Shown here: positions 48,616 through 55,501 of the stretch, piece after piece
Position numbering within the stretch: position 1 is the first letter of the stretch
Layout: the number at the start of each line of letters is the position of its first letter
Assembly (NCBI GenBank): GCA_002332615.1
Contig: DDAL01000018.1
Location: 6,660-64,985 of the forward strand
Source: Sphingobacteriaceae bacterium UBA2059
Lineage (GTDB): Bacteria; Bacteroidota; Bacteroidia; Sphingobacteriales; Sphingobacteriaceae
DNA length: 58,326 bases
Reading direction: 5' to 3'
The notes under the pieces: model-generated
Seen by the model: only the letters and a program-made list of their open reading frames with translations
What the model was told of the DNA's origin: nothing
Database searches by the model: none
Made by a program: the position numbers and the translations under genes

Positions 48616-48906
48616 TTAAATATTGCTGTAAAAGTCAATAGTTTCACCTTCTTTAAGAGTTACAATAGCTTTTTTGTACTTAGCCGAACGGCCCGATACA
48701 AAACCTGCTTTTGTATATCTGCTCTTGGATTTGCCACCCACCACCATGGTATTTACTGCCTCAATGGTTACGCCATACATTTGTTCAATTGCACCTTTAA
48801 TTTGCAATTTGTTGGCTCTGTGGTCTACTTTAAATGCATAGCGGTTTAACTTCTCAGTCAATACCGATGCTTTTTCTGTTAAAATGGGTTTCTTTAAAAT
48901 TTCCAT
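48616..48906 (-). CDS. rplW: Ribosomal protein L23
   Basis: L23 (96 residues) is the exit-site docking point for trigger factor and SRP: I-L-K-K-P-I-L-T-E-K-A-S, then Y-A-F-K-V-D-H-R-A-N-K-L-Q-I and a short basic middle loop. Confidence 0.96.
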   Translation of the reverse strand: MEILKKPILTEKASVLTEKLNRYAFKVDHRANKLQIKGAIEQMYGVTIEAVNTMVVGGKSKSRYTKAGFVSGRSAKYKKAIVTLKEGETIDFYSNI

Positions 48907-48908
48907 AA

Positions 48909-49538
48909 TTACTTGGACAATGCCTCCTCCAATGTTTTAACAGAACCCATAGTAAGCAAAAGCTTGCCAGCATTTAATACATCATATGTACTAAGCTGAT
49001 CGGCAGTTACAACTTTCGCCTTCTTTATATTTCTGCTTGATAAATAAACATTTTGATTTGCAGCAGGCAATACCAATAAGGTCTTCTCTGTGCTCATGTT
49101 AAGATCAGCAACCATTTTTATATAGTTCTTAGTCTTAACCGAATCAAAATTAACATCTTCAATAACCAGGATATTATTATCTTTTGCTTTATAAGAAAGA
49201 GCCGACTTACGAGCCAGTTGCTTTAGTTTCTTATTCAGCTTAAAGCTATAATCGCGGGGCTGAGGGCCGAATATACGTCCGCCACCGTTAAACAAAGGCG
49301 ACTTTATACTACCTGCACGCGCACCACCGGTACCCTTTTGCTTATGTAACTTGCGGGTTGAACCAGCAATTTCGTTACGCTGTTTTGATTTATGCGTACC
49401 CTGACGTTGATTAGCAAGATATTGCTTTACATCAAGATAGATTGCATGATCGTTAGGCTCTACACCAAAAATCGATTCAGGAAGTTGCACCTTGGCACCT
49501 GTTTCTTTGCCTGAAATATTTACTACACTGACTTCCAT
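48909..49538 (-). CDS. rplD: Ribosomal protein L4
   Basis: L4 (209 residues from the ATG at 49538) has the tunnel-constriction loop K-Q-R-N-E-I-A-G-S-T-R-K-L-H-K-Q-K-G-T-G and then R-A-G-S. A TTG four codons further up overlaps the rplC stop and is unlikely. In E. coli L4 represses the S10 operon; whether it does so here cannot be seen. Confidence 0.96.
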   Translation of the reverse strand: MEVSVVNISGKETGAKVQLPESIFGVEPNDHAIYLDVKQYLANQRQGTHKSKQRNEIAGSTRKLHKQKGTGGARAGSIKSPLFNGGGRIFGPQPRDYSFKLNKKLKQLARKSALSYKAKDNNILVIEDVNFDSVKTKNYIKMVADLNMSTEKTLLVLPAANQNVYLSSRNIKKAKVVTADQLSTYDVLNAGKLLLTMGSVKTLEEALSK

Positions 49539-49539
49539 C

Positions 49540-50154
49540 TTATTTATCAACGATTACGTAAGAACCTTTAGCTCCCGGAACTGAACCGCTAACTACCAAT
49601 AAATTTTGCTCAGGATAGATCTTCAACACCTGAAGGTTTTGAATCTTTACCCTTGCACCACCTGTACGGCCTGCCATGCGGGTGCCTTTAAATACTCTTG
49701 ATGGCCATGATGAAGCTCCAAGTGAACCCGGCGCTCTAAGCCTGTTGTGCTGACCGTGGGTTTGCATACCCACACCTCCAAAGCCATGACGCTTTACAAC
49801 ACCCTGAAAACCTTTACCTTTTGAAGTTCCAACCACATCCACATACTCACCTTCTTCAAAGATACCCACCGTAATGGTGTCCCCAAGTTGTGTTTCTTCA
49901 AATTCATCAAACTCTACCAGCTTACGCTTTGGAGTTGTGTTTGCTTTGGAGAAATGTCCCTTTAATGGCCCAGTGGTGTTTTTCTCTTTTTTCTCGTCAT
50001 AACCCAACTGAACCGCCTCATACCCATCCTTCTCGGTGGTACGGACCTGCGTTACTACGCAAGGGCCAGCTTCGATCACCGTACATGGGATATTGCGCCC
50101 CTCGGAGTCGTAAATGCTGGTCATTCCTACTTTTTTTCCAATAATTCCTGACAT
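49540..50154 (-). CDS. rplC: Ribosomal protein L3, first gene of the block
   Basis: L3 (204 residues) initiates 50S assembly: G-I-I-G-K-K-V-G-M-T-S-I-Y, then G-T-S-K-G-K-G-F-Q-G-V-V-K-R and H-G-S/Q-H-N-R-L-R-A-P-G-S. It starts the block. The usual upstream neighbour rpsJ (S10) is absent; a DJ-1 gene with its own terminator lies there instead. A strong promoter precedes it. Confidence 0.97.
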   Translation of the reverse strand: MSGIIGKKVGMTSIYDSEGRNIPCTVIEAGPCVVTQVRTTEKDGYEAVQLGYDEKKEKNTTGPLKGHFSKANTTPKRKLVEFDEFEETQLGDTITVGIFEEGEYVDVVGTSKGKGFQGVVKRHGFGGVGMQTHGQHNRLRAPGSLGASSWPSRVFKGTRMAGRTGGARVKIQNLQVLKIYPEQNLLVVSGSVPGAKGSYVIVDK

Positions 50155-50229
50155 TTTCTTTTATTTCGTTTGTGCCCATCGAAGCAGTAGGGCTTCGCTC
50201 AAGGCATGATTTTCCCCTGAAAGGGACGG

Positions 50230-50260
50230 CAAAGATAGAAATGTTTAATTAATTATCAAA
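50230..50260 (-). promoter_or_regulatory. Promoter of the rplC-rplQ ribosomal block
   Basis: On the minus strand TTTG (50257-50260), a 19-base spacer and TATCTTTG (50230-50237) match the Bacteroidota consensus exactly. Transcription from about 50223 would give a leader of about 70 bases containing a CGAAGC/GCTTCG hairpin (50179-50196), a possible site for feedback control. Confidence 0.8.
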
Positions 50261-50340
50261 CACTTACGAATGATTTTTATATAAAAATGGCTAGTATGCA
50301 GAAACTTAGGTCCAAAGGTAACACCCTGTTTCCTATAACA

Positions 50341-50369
50341 AAAAAAGAGGCCTGTTCGGGCCTCTTTTT
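50341..50369 (-). terminator. Terminator of the DJ-1 family gene
   Basis: AAAAAGAGGCC and GGCCTCTTTTT form an 11-bp stem with a 6-base loop; A and T runs on both sides. On the minus strand it closes the DJ-1/PfpI gene 22 bases after its stop and insulates the ribosomal block. Confidence 0.9.
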
Positions 50370-50390
50370 CTTTAAATCCGGAAGGATTTT

Positions 50391-50954
50391 CTACGAACGC
50401 ATCCTGTCTTTGTGACTGCCTTCGGCTATTTCTTCAATCATTTTTTCGTTAAAAGCAGCTAAATCATCCGGAGTACGACTGGTCACCAGCCCCATATCCA
50501 CTACTACTTCCTCGTCTACCCAGTTTGCTCCCGCGTTTATCAGGTCTTTTTTTACCGAGTGATAAGATGTAAGCTTACGTCCTTTTACAACTTCGGCGTC
50601 AATAAGCGACTGCGGACCGTGGCATATAGCGGCTACGGGCTTTGCCTCTTTAAACATATCTTTTATAAAACGTAAAGCATGCTCATTGGTACGCAGCTGA
50701 TCCGGATTAAACACTCCGCCCGGAAGCATCAGTGCATCATAATCCTCGGCTTTAGCATCGGCAATGTTTACATCTACCGGTACCTCAGCAGACCACTCGT
50801 GATGGTTCATCCCTCTTACATGTCCCTGCTGCGGCGAAATAACGTGCACGGTTGCACCTGCTTCTTCCAATGCTTTTTTAGGACTTGTTAATTCTACTTC
50901 TTCAAAACCGCTTTCTGTTAAAATTGCGACCTTTTTGTTACTTAAGTTTGCCAT
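50391..50954 (-). CDS. DJ-1/PfpI family protein (type 1 glutamine amidotransferase-like)
   Basis: A 187-residue cytosolic protein of the DJ-1/ThiJ/PfpI superfamily. It shows V-A-I-L-T-E-S-G-F-E-E-V-E-L (the acidic residue that tunes the Cys), L-M-L-P-G-G-V, and the nucleophile elbow A-I-C-H-G-P-Q. The PfpI/YhbO subgroup has been reported as protease and as deglycase/chaperone against methylglyoxal damage. Closest in length and layout to YhbO/PfpI. A single gene with its own terminator. Confidence 0.9.
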   Translation of the reverse strand: MANLSNKKVAILTESGFEEVELTSPKKALEEAGATVHVISPQQGHVRGMNHHEWSAEVPVDVNIADAKAEDYDALMLPGGVFNPDQLRTNEHALRFIKDMFKEAKPVAAICHGPQSLIDAEVVKGRKLTSYHSVKKDLINAGANWVDEEVVVDMGLVTSRTPDDLAAFNEKMIEEIAEGSHKDRMRS

Positions 50955-51080
50955 AATTGTTTTTTATAAATAGTGTTTAGCAGTAAGGTATTGATACTTC
51001 ACACCTTGTATACCAAGCTCAACAAAGCACCCGACTTATAGTTTATTAAGCCAGTGTCATTATATTGACCCAGGCACGGG

Positions 51081-51590
51081 CTAGGCCTCCGGGGCCGCAG
51101 TTTCTGCAGACGCTTTAAAAACCTTATAGCGCACCTGGTAACCTTCGGGCGCATAGATAACCAAGGGCAGTCGACTGTTATAGTCTGTAAGCAGGCTTTT
51201 GGCAGCAACAAACTTTTGTGTAAGCTTAGCATCCGGACAGCCCATCCGGGTGGCCGACACATTTCCGCTGGTAGCGAAGGTATAATAGGTGTACCCAAAT
51301 CCGTTTACCGTTTCCTCTTTCAAGGAGCCGGCCAGGAAGTGCCTGTTGCAATCAACCATCATCAACTTGCCGGGGCTAAGCTCTATCTTGTAATTCTGCT
51401 CCTGATTGATGGACCTGGATGGAAGATTAATAACATAGCGCACATATCCCTTTCGGGGCGCGGGAAAGTTCTTTAGCTGAGCGGCAGCTTCGGCAGCGCC
51501 TTTGCCTGAATCTCCAGAGCTTTTAATTGTGTTGCAGGACATAGCAGTTAATAGAACGATGCCGGCCAGAAGCAAATGATGTATTTTCAT
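51081..51590 (-). CDS. Ecotin-like serine protease inhibitor, lipid-anchored, Arg at P1
   Basis: A 169-residue inhibitor of the ecotin family (I11). Identity rests on V-D-C-N-R-H, G-F-G-Y-T-Y-Y-T-F, M-G-C-P-D, F-V-A-A and N-S-R-L-P-L-V-I-Y-A-P-E-G. Cys81 and Cys118 are 37 residues apart, as in E. coli ecotin (C50-C87), so the loop disulfide is kept. By that register P1 is Arg115 (Met84 in E. coli) and P1' is Met116, favouring trypsin-like targets. The N-terminus MKIHHLLLAGIVLLTAMSC has a lipobox (Cys19) and a 20-residue Ser/Gly/Ala linker, so it is a lipoprotein rather than free periplasmic. The upstream in-frame extension is non-ATG and rejected. Confidence 0.9.
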   Translation of the reverse strand: MKIHHLLLAGIVLLTAMSCNTIKSSGDSGKGAAEAAAQLKNFPAPRKGYVRYVINLPSRSINQEQNYKIELSPGKLMMVDCNRHFLAGSLKEETVNGFGYTYYTFATSGNVSATRMGCPDAKLTQKFVAAKSLLTDYNSRLPLVIYAPEGYQVRYKVFKASAETAAPEA

Positions 51591-51719
51591 AGTTTCTAAG
51601 TATAAACTGGTATAAGAACAGCAAGGCATTAAAAAGCTTTAAGTGCAACTGTATACTCTCTTTATCAAACAATTTGCACGCAAAAGGTTTCCTTAATAAA
51701 CATACAAGTTATAAAAAGC

Positions 51720-52394
51720 ATGAAAAAAGCCGTCATTGCAGGAAGCAGCGGACTGGTAGGAAGCAACCTGCTGCAACTATTGCTTCGTTCAGACCAGTAT
51801 TCCTCTGTTACAAGTTTCGTTCGCAAAGCTTCGGGCATGCAGCACCCCCGCTTAAAGGAGATCGTTCTTGACTTTAATACGCTGCGTGAATACAGTGCGG
51901 AGTTTAATGCAGATGTGGTATTTTCCTGCCTGGGCACAACCAAGGCAAAAACCCCCGATAAGGTAATGTACCGCAAAATTGAACAGGGGTTTCCCCTTGA
52001 AATGAGCCGGCTTGCACTTGCCGGCGGTGCTTTGCAAATGCACTATATCAGTGCCATAGGCGCCAGTCCTACCAGCATCGTGCCTTACCTGCGTTTTAAA
52101 GGACAGGCCGAGTCGAGCCTGGGGCGTACGGGCCTTCCTTCGGTTTATTTATACAGGCCATCGCTCATAACCGGACAACGTAAAGAAAACAGGCCGGCCG
52201 AAAAGCTGGCCGAAGGCATGATGTCGCTCGTCAATCCGCTTCTGCAAGGCGGCCTGGCACGCTACCGAAGCATTGAAGCGGCTCACATAGCCCGGGCAAT
52301 GTATGCCTGTTCGCTTAAACCTGCCAAAGGCATTCATGTACTGCACGCGGATGATATACAAAGGCTGAGCGTGGCGGCTGAACCCTCGCTTTAA
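51720..52394 (+). CDS. NAD(P)-binding Rossmann protein (TIP30/HTATIP2-like)
   Basis: A 224-residue atypical short-chain dehydrogenase. The dinucleotide loop is A-G-S-S-G-L-V-G-S (about 7-15). F-S-C-L-G-T-T, Y-I-S-A-I-G-A and Y-L-Y-R-P-S-L-I-T-G follow in the order seen in YwnB/HTATIP2-like proteins. Substrate unknown. It is divergent from the ecotin gene across about 130 bases and not linked to a pathway here. Confidence 0.85.
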   Translation: MKKAVIAGSSGLVGSNLLQLLLRSDQYSSVTSFVRKASGMQHPRLKEIVLDFNTLREYSAEFNADVVFSCLGTTKAKTPDKVMYRKIEQGFPLEMSRLALAGGALQMHYISAIGASPTSIVPYLRFKGQAESSLGRTGLPSVYLYRPSLITGQRKENRPAEKLAEGMMSLVNPLLQGGLARYRSIEAAHIARAMYACSLKPAKGIHVLHADDIQRLSVAAEPSL

Positions 52395-52740
52395 GGCTAT
52401 TTATAAACCGTCGCTGCTACACCTTATTTCTAATACAGGCTTCTAACTCGGGGCTTTCAGCAAGGGCCTTCATGCCCTTGCTGAAAAGAGGGCCAAATTC
52501 GTATTTTTCGTGCCGCCGGGCCCAAGGCCAGAGCCCTAACCGGTCCGCGACAGCTACGACATTGCGGCAGGCTGCGCCCGGTATAAAGGCACACTCGATC
52601 CATGTAAAACATGGACTCATCACGGCTGCATCATGGTTACATTCCGGCATCAGTCCGAACCTGTGAGGCAGCTGTTAAGTTTCATTTGCCTTAAAATATT
52701 TCTACTTTTAAAAAAATCACCCCTTAAAACAACAGTGCAT
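52395..52740. other. 346-base intergenic region with a perfect 13-bp hairpin
   Basis: 52455-52467 and 52474-52486 are exact reverse complements with a 6-base loop. Both strands are open across 52420-52660 but neither translation looks like a known protein, and the strand-spanning openness plus GC-rich composition suggests an interspersed repeat or gene relic. The BCCT frame is also open through its last part. I see no promoter with good spacing. Confidence 0.4.
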
Positions 52741-54324
52741 ATGTTAAAAGGAACAAAGTTCATAACCAACAAACCTGTTTTTTACTCATCGGTGCTGCTC
52801 ACCTTTAGCGGGCTGCTTCTTTGCATCCTGTTTCAGGAATCTGCACTCGAGTGGTTTTCAAAAACCCAGTATCTGATAACCGAAAATCTGGGCTGGTTTT
52901 TAATCCTCACCGTTAACTTTGTTCTTATCTTTTGCCTGTCGCTTGCTTTTGGCAAGTTTGGCCACATACGCCTTGGCGGCGAAAACGCCGAGCCCGAGTT
53001 TAGCACCATTTCCTGGTTTGCCATGCTGTTCAGCGCAGGCATGGGCATAGGAATTATGTTCTTCAGCATTGCCGAGCCCGTTTCGCACTTTACCAAACCA
53101 CCACGGCCTGTAAGCTCTTCTATTGATACGGCCCGCCAGGCCATGGACTTTACCTTTTTACACTGGGGTTTGCATGCCTGGGGCATTTATGCCATGGTAG
53201 GGCTGGCCCTGGCTTTCTTTTCGTTTAATAAAAAGCTACCCCTTACCTTCCGATCGCTGTTTTACCCCTTTCTGGGCGAACGCATTCATGGCTGGTGGGG
53301 GCACTCCATAGACATTTTATCAGTAATGGCCACACTGTTTGGCCTCTCTACCTCGCTGGGCTTCGGGGTGCAGCAGATAAATGCAGGTATGAACTTCCTG
53401 TTTGGCTGGCCTGTTTCGGCCGGTGTACAATCGGTGCTTATTTTGGTTATAACCGCAGTGGCCACCATTTCGGTTGTTTCGGGTCTGGACAAAGGAGTAA
53501 AGATATTGAGCAATGCCAATATGTATATGGCCCTGAGCCTGATGCTCATGGTGTTTTTGTTCGGGCCGAGCATCTATCTATTAAAAAGCTTTATCCAAAA
53601 TACCGGTTCCTACCTGGCCAATTTTATACAGATAAGCACCTGGAATGACGCGTACCGGCAGTCGGGATGGCAAAACAGCTGGACCGTTTTCTACTGGGCC
53701 TGGTGGATAGCCTGGTCGCCTTTTGTGGGCAGCTTCATTGCCCGTATATCCAGGGGCCGCACCATCAAGGAGTTTGTGCTGGGCGTACTTATAGTCCCCG
53801 CACTGCTCACACTTTTGTGGATGACGGTGTTTGGCAGCACTGCTTTATCATTTGTCCTTCAGGGCGACACCACCCTTATTACAGCCGTGCAAACAGATAT
53901 ATCAACTGCGCTCTTTGTGTTCTTACAAAAAATACCCCTCACCCCGGTACTCTCGCTTCTGGCAGTGCTGCTGGTTTCTTTCTTTTTTATTACCTCTTCC
54001 GACTCGGGCTCCCTTGTGGTGGATAATATAACCTCCGGCGGATCGCTCAAAACCCCTGCCCTGCAGCGGGTCTTCTGGGCTTTTTTACAGGGAAGCATTG
54101 CCATTGTCCTTCTTCTTGGCGGCGGCCTGCAGGCACTTCAGACCGCTGTTATTATTGCCGGTCTGCCCTTTGCCATTCTTTTGGTAATGATGTGCTTTAG
54201 CCTGCAGCTCGGACTGACGGAAGAACTGCAGGGCCTTAGGAAGAAGCGCAGGCAAAAACAGGAAAAAAGCTACAGAGATATTATTTCGGAACTGGTGGAT
54301 GAACAAGGAGGCAACAATGCATAA
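52741..54324 (+). CDS. BCCT family transporter (betaine/carnitine/choline type)
   Basis: A 527-residue, twelve-segment importer of quaternary ammonium compounds, likely sodium- or proton-coupled and used for osmoprotection. Family marks are G-A-G-M-G-I-G-I-type sequence in the third segment (S-A-G-M-G-I-G-I-M-F), H-W-G-L-H-A-W-G-I-Y, and the signature F-Y-W-A-W-W-I-A-W-S-P-F-V-G with I-S-R-G-R-T-I-K-E-F. S-D-S-G-S-L-V-V-D appears in segment 10. Substrate choice among choline, betaine and carnitine is open. The ATG at 52741 is preferred to a GTG/ATG extension of 36 residues that is unlike the family. Overlaps the Usp gene downstream by 8 bases. Confidence 0.93.
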   Translation: MLKGTKFITNKPVFYSSVLLTFSGLLLCILFQESALEWFSKTQYLITENLGWFLILTVNFVLIFCLSLAFGKFGHIRLGGENAEPEFSTISWFAMLFSAGMGIGIMFFSIAEPVSHFTKPPRPVSSSIDTARQAMDFTFLHWGLHAWGIYAMVGLALAFFSFNKKLPLTFRSLFYPFLGERIHGWWGHSIDILSVMATLFGLSTSLGFGVQQINAGMNFLFGWPVSAGVQSVLILVITAVATISVVSGLDKGVKILSNANMYMALSLMLMVFLFGPSIYLLKSFIQNTGSYLANFIQISTWNDAYRQSGWQNSWTVFYWAWWIAWSPFVGSFIARISRGRTIKEFVLGVLIVPALLTLLWMTVFGSTALSFVLQGDTTLITAVQTDISTALFVFLQKIPLTPVLSLLAVLLVSFFFITSSDSGSLVVDNITSGGSLKTPALQRVFWAFLQGSIAIVLLLGGGLQALQTAVIIAGLPFAILLVMMCFSLQLGLTEELQGLRKKRRQKQEKSYRDIISELVDEQGGNNA

Positions 54325-55192
54325 TATGGATACAAAAAACGCTTTACAAAGAAACACCTTAGTGGTTGGGCTGGACCTGTCGGCCATGGACAAAGAGCTT
54401 ATTGGCTACATACAAACCCTCGAAAGCTGGCTGCCGGCAAAGCAGATCATCTTCATGCACAATGTAAAGCTAAGCGAGCTGCCCGAGCATTTAAAGAAGC
54501 CTGAAACACTCGAGAGCATAGCAAAACGCATTGAACATAAGCTTCGCAGGCTTATTGAACAAACCTATAAGCCCGAAACCAGCTTTTCGGTCATTGTTAC
54601 CATGCAGGAATTTTCTGAACTGGCTTTTGCCGACCTGGTAAAGCAAAGCGGCGCCAGCCTGGTAGTGCTGGGCAATAAACAGCAGCTCGAAGGCAGCGGC
54701 GGCCTCAGCCAGAAGCTCATACGCATGCTTCCGGCAAGTGTATTGCTGGTGCCCGAAACCTGCAAGTCTAAACCGCAGCACATACTGCAGGCCATAGATT
54801 TTTCAAAATACACACCCCTTATTGTACAATGGGGCCAGGCATTAGGTGTGCGCAAAACTCCGGTATACGTTTCTAAAATGAGCTTTAGCTTTTTCCCCGG
54901 GTTCAGCGAAGAAGAAATGAACGAATCGCTTGCACGCGAGCAGGCCCTGCGCTCAAAAAAGTGGCAGGAACTTTTTCCCGACCAACCTGCCCTTGCCGTA
55001 CTACCGGCCTATGAAAAAAGCATTGCTTCTGCCCTGCTCGACTATGCCGGCAGGCAAAAAGCCGATATGATTGTTATGGGTGTAAAAGGCGCCACCTCCT
55101 TAACAAACCTCTTTATGGGAAGCGTGGCAAATGAAATGGTACAGCGTGAAACAGAACTATGCCTGCTGATGGTTAAAAGAACATACGGCTGA
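54317..55192 (+). CDS. Tandem universal stress protein (UspA fold x2)
   Basis: A 291-residue protein with two Usp domains, about 10-140 and 150-290. The second domain keeps the ATP-loop pattern G-V-K-G-x-x-S-L-T-N-L-F-M-G-S-V-A (G-2x-G-9x-G-S); the first is more degenerate (V-V-L-G-N-K...). AAGGAGG at 54306-54311 is an unusually good ribosome-binding site 5 bases before this ATG, which decides it over the ATGs at 54299 and 54326. It overlaps the BCCT stop and is surely cotranslated, suggesting it modulates or serves the transporter, as TeaD does for the TeaABC ectoine transporter. Confidence 0.88.
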   Translation: MHNMDTKNALQRNTLVVGLDLSAMDKELIGYIQTLESWLPAKQIIFMHNVKLSELPEHLKKPETLESIAKRIEHKLRRLIEQTYKPETSFSVIVTMQEFSELAFADLVKQSGASLVVLGNKQQLEGSGGLSQKLIRMLPASVLLVPETCKSKPQHILQAIDFSKYTPLIVQWGQALGVRKTPVYVSKMSFSFFPGFSEEEMNESLAREQALRSKKWQELFPDQPALAVLPAYEKSIASALLDYAGRQKADMIVMGVKGATSLTNLFMGSVANEMVQRETELCLLMVKRTYG

Positions 55193-55196
55193 GCTG

Positions 55197-55501
55197 CTAA
55201 ACTGATTCAACCTGTTCTTCAAAAGCTTGTTCAACAAGATCCATTATGTAATCAAGTTGGGAAAGAGTTTCAAGACCAACCTGCACATCACCATTACCCC
55301 AACGGCCCAAACCGGATACATCTTTGCAGAAACCTTTCGGGTCTTTGATTTTATCGAACTGAGTATTCAGGGATAGTCTTAGGCGTTTTTTCTGAGGTAC
55401 AATATCAACAAAGTTTGTTTGGGCTTTAAAAGCGATGTAGAGCTTTTAAAACTCTACCCTTACGGTCGCATCAAGGTTCAGGCTAAAACAGCGCTTGGGC
55501 A
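55197..55501 (-). pseudogene. DUF5655 C-terminal remnant, interrupted by a stop
   Basis: The minus strand reads MPKRCFSLNLDATVRVEF, then TAA, then K-L-Y-I-A-F-K-A-Q-T-N-F-V-D-I-V-P-Q, L-R-L-S-L-N, D-P-K-G-F-C-K-D-V and G-R-W-G-N-G-D-V-Q-V-G-L-E, ending in E-S-V and TAG. This is the conserved C-terminal half of DUF5655, which often occurs next to or fused with restriction-type proteins. Intact family members have E-F-L-K-L-Y at the break, so one T-to-A change (TTA to TAA) explains the stop. The first ATG overlaps the hsdR stop (TAATG). Only about 100 codons survive; the N-terminal part is missing. Confidence 0.8.

Noticed and set aside
52633..52740. N-terminal 36-residue extension of the BCCT transporter.
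   Set aside because: Unlike the family, lies in the repeat-like stretch, and an ATG at 52741 gives a normal transporter start.
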